Below, piece by piece: positions 16,823-25,347 of a stretch of DNA of 35,211 bases; position 1 is the first letter of the stretch; each line of letters starts with the position of its first letter. A program made the translations under genes and the position numbers. Location: NCBI GenBank assembly GCA_023251255.1, contig JAHEZD010000065.1, positions 1-35,211 of the forward strand, written 5' to 3'. The notes below the pieces were generated by a model that saw nothing but the letters and a program-made list of their open reading frames with translations, made no database searches and was not told the DNA's origin. Origin of the DNA: Chitinophagaceae bacterium (lineage in GTDB: Bacteria > Bacteroidota > Bacteroidia > Chitinophagales > Chitinophagaceae).

Positions 16823-17389
16823 TTACTTTTTTGATGCACATATTCTGCACCGAGGTTCATAAATGTCCTTTTCACCAACCAGTACTTGGCCTGCCTGTTC
16901 GGTTTTGCGGTAGGAAATATTGGCGATATTGCCGCATTGCACGCAAATAGCATGTAGCTTGGTAATATAATCTGCCTTGGCCAAAAGATTGGGCATCTGC
17001 CCAAATGGTTTACCAAGATAATCCATGTCAAGCCCCGCCACAATTACACGCACACCTCGCATAGCAAGGGTTTCGCAAACATTGGCAATTTCATCATCAA
17101 AGAACTGGGCTTCATCCACTCCCACCACATCTACATCCTGGGCCAGTAGCAATATTTCCTGCGAATTGCTTAATGGCGTAGATTGTATGGCATTGGCATC
17201 GTGACTTACCACCTTGGTTTCATCGTAACGGGTATCTATCCCTGGTTTGAAAATTTCCACTTTGAGATTGGCAATCTTAACACGTTTCAACCTGCGTATC
17301 AACTCCTCTGTTTTGCCACTGAACATGCTGCCACAAATCACTTCTATCCATCCCCTTCTTTCGCCACTGATATTGGGTTCTATAAACAT
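16823..17389 (-). CDS. tdk: Thymidine kinase, type II (TK1-like)
   Basis: A 188-residue cytosolic enzyme that phosphorylates thymidine to dTMP with ATP in pyrimidine salvage. The P-loop is G20-S-M-F-S-G-K-T27 ([13 protein letters not shown]). The DEAQFF motif at 92-97 includes the catalytic Glu93. The zinc-binding lasso domain has Cys149, Cys152, Cys181 and Cys184 (CVQC and CRIC). [13 protein letters not shown] is the usual thymidine-contacting lasso. Length is typical and all key residues are present. It diverges from the hypothetical gene at 17475 across 85 bp. Confidence 0.96.
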   Translation of the reverse strand: MFIEPNISGERRGWIEVICGSMFSGKTEELIRRLKRVKIANLKVEIFKPGIDTRYDETKVVSHDANAIQSTPLSNSQEILLLAQDVDVVGVDEAQFFDDEIANVCETLAMRGVRVIVAGLDMDYLGKPFGQMPNLLAKADYITKLHAICVQCGNIANISYRKTEQAGQVLVGEKDIYEPRCRICASKK

Positions 17390-17474
17390 TTCTAAAAACT
17401 TACGGTTGTTTGTAAAAGCTTATTAACTTTAAGCGTTCAATTTTTTATTAACGCCCCCAAATGTATCATATCCC

Positions 17475-18209
17475 ATGGAAAGAGTGGGTACACTTATCAA
17501 CAAATTAAAAGAGCAGTTTGAGCAGCAGGCCAGCCCCAATAGCTTGTTCCATACTGCTCAAATGCTGCTTGCCGAATTGCAGCCCCAAGTAACAGCGCAT
17601 GTAAGTGGCAAAGTGGCCGTTACGATGCCTCCATTGCACCGCACACAGGTGACAATTCAGGAAACGTCGCCCCAAAAAGTGGAAGCCAGTGTTATTGATC
17701 CTGAACCTGCAAAGGAAAAAATAAATCCGGTGCAGGAAGAACTGGCTTATTCGACAAAGGAATATGTTGCCCAAGTGGAAACTGTACAGGAAACGGCCCA
17801 TTCAAGTTGGTTATTTGATCCGGTAGTAGCAACCATACCAACTTTGGCCCACCAAGAAGTAAAGGAAGTCTTTGAACTTCATGAAACAATTGTGGTAGAT
17901 ACTGAAGTGGAAAGCCATAATGACAAGCTAAAGGAAGAACGGGTAGAAGTTGCAGCCGTATTGCAAGGTACACCAATCAAGGACCTGAAGAGAGCAATTG
18001 GAATCAATGATCGCTACCTCTTTATTAATGAACTCTTTCGTGGAGATGAAAATATGTACGAGAGGAGCATTAAGACTATCAATGCATTCAGTATCTATCC
18101 TGAAGCTGAATACTGGATACAACGGGAAATGAAAACTAAGCTTGGTTGGCTAGAAGATACTGAGGCTGTCAGGTTGTTTGATCAATTGGTTAAGAGGCGT
18201 TTTTCTTGA
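17475..18209 (+). CDS. Conserved hypothetical protein with helical C-terminal domain
   Basis: A 244-residue protein that I recognise only as a Bacteroidota-type hypothetical. The N-terminal 40 residues are helical (LINKLKEQFEQQASPNSL). About residues 45-160 are low-complexity, rich in Glu, Val, Gln and Thr, and probably disordered. The conserved part is C-terminal, from about 168: IKDLKRAIGINDRYLFINEL, FRGDENMYERSIKTINAF, and a final FDQLVKRRFS. There is no signal peptide or membrane segment. Its last 28 bases overlap, antisense, the end of the Kdo transferase gene. Function unknown. Confidence 0.8.
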   Translation: MERVGTLINKLKEQFEQQASPNSLFHTAQMLLAELQPQVTAHVSGKVAVTMPPLHRTQVTIQETSPQKVEASVIDPEPAKEKINPVQEELAYSTKEYVAQVETVQETAHSSWLFDPVVATIPTLAHQEVKEVFELHETIVVDTEVESHNDKLKEERVEVAAVLQGTPIKDLKRAIGINDRYLFINELFRGDENMYERSIKTINAFSIYPEAEYWIQREMKTKLGWLEDTEAVRLFDQLVKRRFS

Positions 18210-19471
18210 ACAAAGTGGATAACCTTTGCTGTTGCTCCTGATTTGCTTTTTACATAGTTGCCTGCGCTGTTTGCAGTAGCGCTGTAGTAAGTTGGATCAT
18301 TCAATAAATGATCAAGTTCCCTTTCAAGTTGAAGGGCATTATCGATGCTTATAGCCCCATTAGCATCAATCAGTTCAGTAGCCTCAACATATTTTTCGTA
18401 TTCAGGTCCAAAAATGACCGGTTTTCGGTAAACGGCAGCTTCCAATACATTATGTACCCCATCGTCACCAAATGCGCCTCCAACATAACATACAGTGGCA
18501 TAATAATAAAGTTTACTTAGCATCCCTATATTGTCAATGATTAAGCAGTTGGGAATTTGGAGATTGGACTTATCCGTTTGAAGGTCCCATGCACTGAAAA
18601 GTATGGCATTTTTATAAAGTCGTAAACACTCCTTAATGCGTTCATTTTCAATTTCATGGGGGGCTATGATGAACTTTATTTCCGGATGGGAATTGGCATA
18701 ATGGTCCATTTCTTCATCATCTTCCGTCCACGTACTCCCTGCTACGATGACCTTACTGTTGCCCACAAATTCTTCTATGGCTTTGATTGATTGAAATGCG
18801 GATGCAATTTCTATTACCCTGTCAAAGCGCGTATCTCCACTAATGGAGGCCGCGGTATCATCGATACCTATGCTTTTAAGCAGTGCTAAACTGTTGTTGT
18901 TCTGTACAAACAAATGTGTGAAGCACAACAATGTTTTCCTATAAAAGCTACCGTACCATTTAAAGAACACCTGGTTGTTTCTGAATATACCAGAAATTAA
19001 TAGGAGGGGCAATTCCCTAGATTTGGCCTCAGCCAAATAATAATGCCAGAATTCGTACTTCACAAAGAGTACCAATGAAGGGTTCACTATTTCGAAAAAC
19101 TGCTTAGCGTTCCTCTTTGAATCCATAGGCAAGTAAAATATCCAATCAGCTCCTTCATAATGCTTTTTCACCTCATAGCCAGAAGGGGAAAAGAATGTCA
19201 ACAGGAATTTATGGTTGGGGTACCCATTTCTCAATGCCTCCAATACAGGCCTGCCCTGCTCAAATTCACCCAATGAAGAACAGTGCATCCAAATGACTGG
19301 TTGCTTGTTACCAGCAAATGCAAGGGACAATCTATCAAAGATGCCCTTACGGCCTTCTACCCACAGCCTTGCCTTGTCATTTTTGGCACTAAGGAGCCTA
19401 GCAGCAAATGGATAGAATGCAATGAATATATTGTACAGCAGTTTCAAGTAAATAATATATTGTAATTGCAA
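18182..19471 (-). CDS. waaA: 3-deoxy-D-manno-octulosonic acid (Kdo) transferase
   Basis: A 429-residue GT-B enzyme that transfers Kdo from CMP-Kdo to lipid A precursor at the inner membrane. An N-terminal membrane anchor (YIIYLKLLYNIFIAFYPF) is followed by the acceptor domain, with the catalytic-site motif WMHCSSLGEFEQGRPVLEAL (Glu69 the likely base) and FLLTFFSPSGYEV. The C-terminal donor domain has VIVAGSTWTEDD, FIIAPHEIENERI, VGGAFGDDGVHNVLEAAVY and PVIFGPEY, all diagnostic. The start is TTG: an in-frame stop lies three codons upstream and the next Met is residue 62, inside the fold. It is convergent with, and overlaps by 28 bp, the hypothetical gene at 17475. Confidence 0.94.
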   Translation of the reverse strand: MQLQYIIYLKLLYNIFIAFYPFAARLLSAKNDKARLWVEGRKGIFDRLSLAFAGNKQPVIWMHCSSLGEFEQGRPVLEALRNGYPNHKFLLTFFSPSGYEVKKHYEGADWIFYLPMDSKRNAKQFFEIVNPSLVLFVKYEFWHYYLAEAKSRELPLLLISGIFRNNQVFFKWYGSFYRKTLLCFTHLFVQNNNSLALLKSIGIDDTAASISGDTRFDRVIEIASAFQSIKAIEEFVGNSKVIVAGSTWTEDDEEMDHYANSHPEIKFIIAPHEIENERIKECLRLYKNAILFSAWDLQTDKSNLQIPNCLIIDNIGMLSKLYYYATVCYVGGAFGDDGVHNVLEAAVYRKPVIFGPEYEKYVEATELIDANGAISIDNALQLERELDHLLNDPTYYSATANSAGNYVKSKSGATAKVIHFVQEKRLLTN

Positions 19472-19549
19472 ATAAACAGATTAAAAACCTTCATAAGTCA
19501 GGTGTGCGTAACATGGTTTTTTAGGTGGGGTTCCAATCACTTTTTACAT

Positions 19550-19557
19550 TAGATTTG
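19550..19557 (+). promoter_or_regulatory. Candidate -7 promoter element of the sugar aminotransferase gene
   Basis: TAGATTTG matches TAnnTTTG and ends 19 nt before the ATG at 19577, the same spacing seen at the ferredoxin and hydrolase genes. Confidence 0.45.
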
Positions 19558-19576
19558 CGGCCACTCAAAACAGCAT

Positions 19577-20710
19577 ATGAAGCCAATACAAATGGTGGAT
19601 ACCAAATCACAGTATCTTAAAAAAAAGACGGAAATTGACGCTGCTATCCATGATGTGCTTGATAGTGCTGCATATATTAATGGCAAACCTGTTCAGGACT
19701 TTACGGCAGCATTGAACGCCTACCATGGTAGCGGCTTTACTGTTCCTTGTGCCAATGGCACAGATGCTTTGCAGATAGCCATGATGGCCCTGGGCCTCGA
19801 ACCTGGTGATGAAGTAATTACTCCCTCTTTCACCTATATAGCCACTACGGAAGTGGTGGCATTGTTACGGTTGAAGCCTGTTTTTGTTGAAGTGGATGCA
19901 AGAACATTTTGCATAGAACCAGCAGCAATAAGAAAGGCCATCACATCCAGAACAAAAGCGATTGTACCTGTCCATTTATATGGACATGCCGCTCCAATGG
20001 AAGAAATCATGCAGATAGCCAAGGAGCATGGTTTGTATGTGATAGAAGACAATGCCCAGGCAATAGGCTGCGATTATACTTTCTCTGATGGAACAGTAAA
20101 GAAAACAGGCACAATTGGGCATATAGGCTGCACCTCTTTTTATCCGAGCAAGAATTTAGGGGCTTATGGCGATGGTGGGGCCATCTTCACCAATGATCAA
20201 ACACTGGCCCATAAAATGAAGATGATAGCCAATCACGGGCAGGAAAAAAGGTATTACCATGATCTGGTTGGTTGCAATTCAAGACTGGATTCCATCCAGG
20301 CAGCAGTATTGAACATCAAATTGAAGGAACTGGACAATTATATTGCTGCTAGAAGGGCTGCTGCAAGCTTTTATAGCAATGCGTTTGCTAACAATGCGAA
20401 AATAACCACTCCTTTTGTTGCCCCATACAGTAACCATGTTTACCATCAATATACGTTGACCTTGAATGGAGTGGACAGGGATGCATTGAATGTATATTTA
20501 GCAGACAAGAAAATCCCTTCCATGATTTATTATCCGGTTCCGGGCCATAGACAAAAAGTCTTCGAGGCCTTTGGTCTGGATAATTACCACTTGGAAATAA
20601 CAGACTGGCTTACGGAAAGGGTTATTTCCCTGCCCATGCATACAGAATTGGATGAAGAGCAACTTAACTATATTGCTACCGAAACTTTAAATTTTATAAA
20701 CAATAACTAA
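19577..20710 (+). CDS. DegT/DnrJ/EryC1/StrS-family PLP-dependent sugar aminotransferase
   Basis: A 377-residue enzyme that aminates a nucleotide-linked keto sugar, normally with glutamate as donor. PLP-binding features are all present: GTDALQIAM for the phosphate-binding loop, Asp158 and Gln161 in VIEDNAQAIG, and the Schiff-base lysine Lys192 in SFYPSKNLGAYGDGGAIF. Also visible are TPSFTYIATTEVVALL near residue 82 and the substrate-end segment HVYHQYTL. Overall it resembles the WbpE/aminohexuronate and 3-keto-sugar groups, but the exact sugar cannot be fixed. Downstream by 93 bp is UDP-glucose dehydrogenase, so a UDP-uronic-acid-derived amino sugar for surface polysaccharide is a reasonable guess. 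Confidence 0.93.
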   Translation: MKPIQMVDTKSQYLKKKTEIDAAIHDVLDSAAYINGKPVQDFTAALNAYHGSGFTVPCANGTDALQIAMMALGLEPGDEVITPSFTYIATTEVVALLRLKPVFVEVDARTFCIEPAAIRKAITSRTKAIVPVHLYGHAAPMEEIMQIAKEHGLYVIEDNAQAIGCDYTFSDGTVKKTGTIGHIGCTSFYPSKNLGAYGDGGAIFTNDQTLAHKMKMIANHGQEKRYYHDLVGCNSRLDSIQAAVLNIKLKELDNYIAARRAAASFYSNAFANNAKITTPFVAPYSNHVYHQYTLTLNGVDRDALNVYLADKKIPSMIYYPVPGHRQKVFEAFGLDNYHLEITDWLTERVISLPMHTELDEEQLNYIATETLNFINNN

Positions 20711-20803
20711 CGCTATAGAATAAGCAGCGAATATTCGCGGCAACAAAGTGCTGCTGCTGAAATTTGATGCTGGATTCCATGACACAAAAAACAAAGTACA
20801 CAC

Positions 20804-22105
20804 ATGAAAATTGCAGTCGTAGGCACAGGATATGTAGGTTTGGTATCAGGCACCTGCTTTGCAGAAACGGGTAATTCCGTAACCTGCATTGACATTGATA
20901 AAACAAAAGTTGACAAGCTTTCCAATGGTGAAATAACCATCTATGAACCAGGCCTGGAAAAGATTTTCCTGAGGAACTTGCGAGAAGGCCGCCTCGATTT
21001 CACCACCGACCTTAGTGAAGGCATCAAAGATGCCAAAGTAGTATTCCTGGCCTTGCCAACACCTCCTGGTGAAGATGGAAGTGCTGATTTGAAATATGTG
21101 TTGGGAGTTGCAAAAGATCTGGGAAATATGTTGACAGATTATAAGGTCATTGTTGACAAGAGCACTGTGCCCGTTGGTACCGCTGCCAAGGTACATGCTG
21201 CCATTGCAGCCAATGCGAAAGTGGAGTTTGATGTGGTAAGCAACCCAGAGTTCCTGCGTGAAGGGGTTGCCGTGGATGATTTCATGAAACCTGATAGGGT
21301 TGTGATAGGCACATCCTCCGAGCGTGCGAAGAAAGTAATGTCAGATTTGTACGCGCCGTATGTCCGTCAAGGTAACCCGGTAATCTTCATGGATGAGAAA
21401 AGTGCAGAGCTCACCAAATATGCCGCCAATTCCTTCCTTGCAACCAAGATTTCATTCATGAACGAGATTGCCCAGTTATGCGAACGTCTGGGAGCTGATG
21501 TTGATATGGTACGCCGAGGCATTGGCAGCGATGACAGGATTGGTAAGCGTTTTCTTTTCCCCGGCATTGGTTATGGCGGTTCCTGCTTTCCCAAAGATGT
21601 GCAGGCCCTGATTATGTCTTCTGAAGAAGTAGGCTATGATTTCCAGATATTAAAAGCAGTGGAAGAAGTAAACGAGGCCCAGAAGCTCCACTTGATCCCA
21701 AAGATAAAAGCGTATTTCAATAACGATTTGAAGGGCAAGCATTTTGCATTATGGGGCCTGGCCTTCAAACCAAATACAGATGATATTCGTGAAGCACCTG
21801 CTTTATATTTGATTGATGCTCTGACCGAGGCTGGGGCTACAGTAACAGCTTTTGATCCAGAAGCCATGGGAAATGTGAAAGCGCTAATAGGCGATAAGAT
21901 TTCCTATGTACAAAATCAGTACGATGCACTGGCAAATGCGGATGCGTTGATTATCGCGACAGAATGGGCAGAATTCCGGACACCTGATTTCGACAAGGTT
22001 GCCAATTCATTGAAAAACAAGGTCATTTTTGATGGAAGGAACCTTTTTGAAGTGAAGCAACTAAGGGAGATGGGTTTCCAATATGAAAGCATAGGAAGGC
22101 CTTAA
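20804..22105 (+). CDS. ugd: UDP-glucose 6-dehydrogenase
   Basis: A 433-residue cytosolic enzyme that oxidises UDP-glucose twice with NAD+ to UDP-glucuronate. The N-terminal NAD domain starts [20 protein letters not shown]. The substrate loop is [20 protein letters not shown], the active-site thiol is Cys261 in [16 protein letters not shown], and the C-terminal UDP-binding domain has [19 protein letters not shown] and IFDGRN. Length and motifs are complete. The next gene, 41 bp downstream, uses its product (UDP-glucuronate), which supports the assignment. A GCGAATATTCGC palindrome lies in the 93-bp gap upstream, of unclear meaning. Confidence 0.97.
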   Translation: MKIAVVGTGYVGLVSGTCFAETGNSVTCIDIDKTKVDKLSNGEITIYEPGLEKIFLRNLREGRLDFTTDLSEGIKDAKVVFLALPTPPGEDGSADLKYVLGVAKDLGNMLTDYKVIVDKSTVPVGTAAKVHAAIAANAKVEFDVVSNPEFLREGVAVDDFMKPDRVVIGTSSERAKKVMSDLYAPYVRQGNPVIFMDEKSAELTKYAANSFLATKISFMNEIAQLCERLGADVDMVRRGIGSDDRIGKRFLFPGIGYGGSCFPKDVQALIMSSEEVGYDFQILKAVEEVNEAQKLHLIPKIKAYFNNDLKGKHFALWGLAFKPNTDDIREAPALYLIDALTEAGATVTAFDPEAMGNVKALIGDKISYVQNQYDALANADALIIATEWAEFRTPDFDKVANSLKNKVIFDGRNLFEVKQLREMGFQYESIGRP

Positions 22106-22146
22106 TATATCTGGATCAGTATTTTGAAATAAAACAACATAAAGCA

Positions 22147-23130
22147 ATGGCTCAAAAAAGGGTACTCATAACAGGAGCAGCAGGTTTCCTAGGTTCCCAC
22201 CTCTGTGATAGGTTCATTAAGGAAGGTTACCACGTTATTGGCATGGACAACCTAATTACAGGTGATTTGAAGAATATCGAGCACCTTTTCCCCTTGGAAA
22301 GTTTCGAGTTCCATCATCATGACATTACCAAGTTCATACATATTCCGGGTGAACTGGATTATATACTGCATTTTGCTTCACCAGCAAGCCCAATCGACTA
22401 TTTGAAGATACCCATTCAAACACTGAAAGTGGGGGCCCATGGGACCCACAATTGCCTGGGCCTTGCCAAGGACAAAAAGGCAAGGATACTGGTGGCAAGT
22501 ACCAGTGAAATCTATGGCGATCCATTGGTGCATCCCCAAACAGAAGAGTATTGGGGCAATGTGAACCCTATTGGTCCTCGTGGTGTTTACGATGAAGCAA
22601 AACGCTTCCAGGAAGCCATCACCATGGCATACCATACCTTCCACCATGTGGAAACCAGGATTATACGTATTTTCAACACCTACGGACCGAGGATGAGGCT
22701 AAATGATGGACGTGCACTGCCTGCATTTATAGGTCAGGCTTTGCGAGGAGAAGACCTGACTGTATTTGGGGACGGTAGCCAAACGAGGAGTTTCTGTTAT
22801 GTAAGCGATTTGGTGGAAGGCATTTACCGCTTATTGTTGAGTGATTATGCAATGCCTGTAAACATTGGCAACCCCAATGAAATTTCCTTGAAGGACTTTG
22901 CAGAAGAGGTATTGAAACTAACAGGTTCATCTGTGAAGATTGTTTATAAACCCTTGCCTACTGATGACCCCAAGCAAAGGCAACCAGACATTACCAAAGC
23001 GAAAGAGATACTTGGTTGGAAACCAACGATTGATAGGGCAGAAGGTCTGAAAATTACCTATGACTATTTCAAAGCTTTACCCAAAGAAGAGCTGGTAAAG
23101 CTCCCCAAGGAATTCCAGAGCAGGAAATAA
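22147..23130 (+). CDS. UDP-glucuronate decarboxylase (UDP-xylose synthase)
   Basis: A 327-residue extended short-chain dehydrogenase. It converts UDP-glucuronate to UDP-xylose with a bound NAD+ through a 4-keto intermediate. The NAD motif is [10 protein letters not shown] (10-19). The catalytic set is Thr119/Ser120/Glu121 in [11 protein letters not shown], and Tyr148 and Lys152 in [11 protein letters not shown]. Strong UXS marks are [43 protein letters not shown] and the final [16 protein letters not shown]. It lacks the formyltransferase domain of ArnA, so xylose rather than aminoarabinose is the expected product. It is 41 bp behind ugd, in one operon, and followed by a terminator. Confidence 0.94.
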   Translation: MAQKRVLITGAAGFLGSHLCDRFIKEGYHVIGMDNLITGDLKNIEHLFPLESFEFHHHDITKFIHIPGELDYILHFASPASPIDYLKIPIQTLKVGAHGTHNCLGLAKDKKARILVASTSEIYGDPLVHPQTEEYWGNVNPIGPRGVYDEAKRFQEAITMAYHTFHHVETRIIRIFNTYGPRMRLNDGRALPAFIGQALRGEDLTVFGDGSQTRSFCYVSDLVEGIYRLLLSDYAMPVNIGNPNEISLKDFAEEVLKLTGSSVKIVYKPLPTDDPKQRQPDITKAKEILGWKPTIDRAEGLKITYDYFKALPKEELVKLPKEFQSRK

Positions 23131-23141
23131 GAATAGATAAG

Positions 23142-23164
23142 CCCCGGGTATCCGGGGTTTTATT
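23142..23164 (+). terminator. Rho-independent terminator after the UDP-xylose synthase gene
   Basis: CCCCGG (23142-23147), loop GTAT, CCGGGG (23152-23157), then TTTTATT. It is a compact GC stem with a U-tract, 11 bp past the stop codon, ending the aminotransferase-ugd-UXS unit. Confidence 0.85.
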
Positions 23165-23291
23165 GTTGGAAACATCCCTTGTGCTAAAAACCGTATACAA
23201 AAAAGTAAGAACTGAAAACGTTATCCGATTAACTATTAGATGCAGGAATGAAGCAATCTAATTTTCGGAAGCACTATTCAACAACACCATC

Positions 23292-24164
23292 ATGAGCAAC
23301 AAAAAAGTCATTGTCACAGGCGTTGGGGGGCAATTGGGTTGGTCCATCAAACAATTGAGCGGCCAGTACCCTACATTGGATTTTGTTTTTACGGATGTGG
23401 CAGAAATGGATTTGACTAAGCAGGATTCCATTAAGCATTTCATCCAGCAAAATCCTCCGGATTACTTCATCCATTGTGCCGCTTATACTGCAGTGGATAA
23501 AGCAGAAACAGAAAAGGATCTGGCTTTGGCCATTAATGCAACTGCTGTTGGGACCATTGCAGAAGAATGTGCAAAAGTAGATGCAAAACTGATAGCCATC
23601 TCCACGGATTATGTATTTGATGGCAATGGTACAAAACCTTATCTCCCTTATGATGAAACCGACCCATTGAATTATTATGGTTATTCCAAATGGTTAGGGG
23701 AGAAAGCGGCGCTGGAAAGCAATCCACAAACAATCATCATCAGAACATCATGGGTATATTGTGAACATGGGAGCAACTTTGTAAAGACCATGCTACGCTT
23801 AATGAAAGAAAGGGATGAGCTAAAAGTAGTGGATGACCAGGTAGGGTCCCCAACCTATGCACCTGATTTGGCAAAGGCAATTTTGGATATTGTTATCGAA
23901 TTGGAGAATGGCAACAACCATAAAGGCATTTATCATTTCAGTAATGATGGTATTATTTCATGGTTTGATTTTGCCACAGCAATCAAGGAACTTTCTTCAC
24001 TGAACTGCCATGTGCTGCCCCTGCCATCCGCTGCCTATCCAACACCAGCGAAAAGACCTGCCTATTCCGGTTTGAACAAAGATAGCATACAGTCGGATTT
24101 TCATATTCAGCTCAAACATTGGAAGTTGAGCCTGCAAGTATGTTTGGAACGATTAGCGCCTTAG
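23292..24164 (+). CDS. rfbD: dTDP-4-dehydrorhamnose reductase
   Basis: A 290-residue extended short-chain dehydrogenase that reduces dTDP-4-keto-L-rhamnose to dTDP-L-rhamnose with NAD(P)H. Features: cofactor motif VTGVGGQLG (8-16), FTDVAEMDLTKQD, NCAAYTAVDKAE-like HCAAYTAVDKAE, AISTDYVFDG with Thr105, and Tyr129/Lys133 in NYYGYSKWLGE. IIRTSWVYCEHGSNFVKTML and VVDDQVGSPTYAPDLA are family hallmarks. rfbA, rfbB and rfbC are not in the window, so it is separated from the usual rhamnose operon. It has its own short upstream region after a terminator, and its stop codon abuts a MITE-like segment. Confidence 0.92.
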   Translation: MSNKKVIVTGVGGQLGWSIKQLSGQYPTLDFVFTDVAEMDLTKQDSIKHFIQQNPPDYFIHCAAYTAVDKAETEKDLALAINATAVGTIAEECAKVDAKLIAISTDYVFDGNGTKPYLPYDETDPLNYYGYSKWLGEKAALESNPQTIIIRTSWVYCEHGSNFVKTMLRLMKERDELKVVDDQVGSPTYAPDLAKAILDIVIELENGNNHKGIYHFSNDGIISWFDFATAIKELSSLNCHVLPLPSAAYPTPAKRPAYSGLNKDSIQSDFHIQLKHWKLSLQVCLERLAP

Positions 24165-24296
24165 AAGCTGTCTAAATTCAATTCGCTGGTTTCCTCCATG
24201 TAAATTTTTGAGTGAAAGCTGATAGCCATCGGTTCCGCTTGTTTCAAACACCAACCGGAGGCGTTCGTTCATTTTTTTGTTTTGTTGGACAGCCCG
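24165..24296. mobile_element. Candidate MITE or insertion-sequence remnant, about 130 bp
   Basis: The segment is bounded by GCTGTCTAAA-type and, in reverse orientation, GGGCTGTCCAACAAAA-type ends; GCTGTC at 24168-24173 and GACAGC at 24288-24293 are exact reverse complements and the surrounding bases partly match. Ends of this kind are common on Bacteroidota insertion sequences. The interior has no transposase, no ATG-started gene worth calling, and begins directly after the rfbD stop. No clear target-site duplication was seen, so this is tentative. Confidence 0.35.
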
Positions 24297-24316
24297 AACA
24301 CCATCACTGGTAAAAG

Positions 24317-24384
24317 AAAATAAAATGCGACACTTTTTTTGCGACATTTTAAAATGTCGCATTTTTTGTGTCGCATTTTATTTT
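24317..24384. repeat. Nested double inverted repeat with T-run internal loop
   Basis: Outer arms AAAATAAAATGCGACAC (24317-24333) and GTGTCGCATTTTATTTT (24368-24384) are perfect 17-bp reverse complements. The centre GCGACATTTT/AAAATGTCGC (24341-24360) is a perfect 20-bp palindrome. The spacers between them are both T-rich (24334-24340 and 24361-24367), so they oppose as an unpaired internal loop. An alternative 11-bp pairing joins 24322-24332 with 24355-24365. The order of half-sites (forward, forward, reverse, reverse) is the same as in the element at 5124-5185. It lies between convergent rfbD and the ccmB unit and could act as a bidirectional terminator. Confidence 0.75.
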
Positions 24385-24614
24385 CGATACTGTCCGCTGC
24401 TCGGCAGGGATGAAGGCCTGCCATGGTTAATAGAATAGGGAGCTTTTGTATATGCAGCACCTTCCATCATCTTTGTTTTGCTCATCACTTCCATTCCGTC
24501 TCCGGTTTGCACTTGTAGGCAATCGCCTTCCCTGCTATTGATTGTAAATAAATTTGCTATTGCTGCTTTTCCGAGGAAAACAAGAGATATTCCTAAAAGT
24601 CTGTTTTGCTCCAT
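24378..24614 (-). CDS. Small ORF overlapping the ccmB stop codon
   Basis: A possible 78-residue protein of unknown function. Its ATG overlaps the ccmB stop in the arrangement TAATG, a classic sign of translational coupling, and this is the main reason for listing it. The first 24 residues are moderately hydrophobic (LLGISLVFLGKAAIANLF), and the rest is polar and compositionally mixed, ending in SSLPSSGQYRK. It does not resemble CcmC, CcmD or CcmE. The stop codon lies inside the right arm of the repeat at 24317-24384, so the C-terminus may be an accident of that insertion. It could also be non-coding. Confidence 0.35.
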   Translation of the reverse strand: MEQNRLLGISLVFLGKAAIANLFTINSREGDCLQVQTGDGMEVMSKTKMMEGAAYTKAPYSINHGRPSSLPSSGQYRK

Positions 24615-25279
24615 TAATCCTTCCATAAAAAAGGGAACAGTATCACGGAAAGCACAATAACCATGGCATCCAATGCCACCAACAGTAAGGCCATTTGCCA
24701 CCAGCCTTGTTGTACCACTGCGGCAAAGGCTGGTTTGGAAACTTTCATGAGCAGCAGTAATTGGGGAATGATAATGGGAAATCCCATAATGGCCATCAAT
24801 GCTGCCTGTTGTTGTGCTTTGGCGGCAATGGCCGCAAGGAAGGTGAACACCAGGCTTAGGCTAATGCCACCCAAACAACTAATGCCCACAAACAGGAGCA
24901 GATTGTTCAATGGATTGCCCAGTAGCAATAAGAACAGCAATAGACTTACCAGGCTCATTATCAACATCAGCACAAGGTTGAACAGCATTTTACTGATAAT
25001 GAAATCCCTGGCCCCGGCAATGGAATAGAAGTACAGCATCCTGCCCCGGCTTTCGGAAAGGAAGCTTTTGGCTACGGCATTTACGCAAACAAACAGTTGC
25101 ACCACCCAGAAAAGCCCGTTCCATACCTGTTCTTCCGGTTGGCCCATAGACAGGTAAATCACAAAAATGGTACTGGCCACATAAAGCAGTATTCCATAGA
25201 AAGTATACTGTTGCCTAATTTCAAGCAATAGGTCTTTTTTTACCAGTGTAAGAATATGCTGTAAGGAATGTTTGGGCAT
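24614..25279 (-). CDS. ccmB: Heme exporter / cytochrome c biogenesis membrane protein CcmB
   Basis: A 221-residue integral membrane protein, the permease of the CcmABCD complex that supports heme loading of CcmE for c-type cytochrome maturation. The N-terminus is cytosolic (LTLVKKDLLLEIRQQYTFYG), followed by about six hydrophobic segments, including TIFVIYLSMG, LVLMLIMSLVSLLLFLLLLG and ALMAIMGFPIIIPQLLLL. The family signature lies around FVCVNAVAKSFLSESRGRML. The start at 25279 (MPKHSLQHIL) was preferred to 25348 because the longer frame would run into the divergent gene. ccmC, usually next, is absent. The nearby TlpA-like redox gene is 17 kb away, so no cluster is implied. Confidence 0.9.
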   Translation of the reverse strand: MPKHSLQHILTLVKKDLLLEIRQQYTFYGILLYVASTIFVIYLSMGQPEEQVWNGLFWVVQLFVCVNAVAKSFLSESRGRMLYFYSIAGARDFIISKMLFNLVLMLIMSLVSLLLFLLLLGNPLNNLLLFVGISCLGGISLSLVFTFLAAIAAKAQQQAALMAIMGFPIIIPQLLLLMKVSKPAFAAVVQQGWWQMALLLVALDAMVIVLSVILFPFLWKD

Positions 25280-25287
25280 GGTAGGTA

Positions 25288-25295
25288 CAAAAATA
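25288..25295 (-). promoter_or_regulatory. Candidate -7 promoter element of ccmB
   Basis: TATTTTTG on the minus strand matches TAnnTTTG but ends only 8 nt before the ccmB ATG, so transcripts would be almost leaderless. Low confidence. Confidence 0.25.
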
Positions 25296-25347
25296 AACAG
25301 GCTATTCCCAATTCGGTTAATTTTAATTACCAACCTAAAAACATACA

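Noticed and set aside
20727-20738. GCGAATATTCGC palindrome before ugd
   Set aside because: A 12-bp palindrome without neighbouring copies or T-tract; a chance occurrence cannot be excluded.
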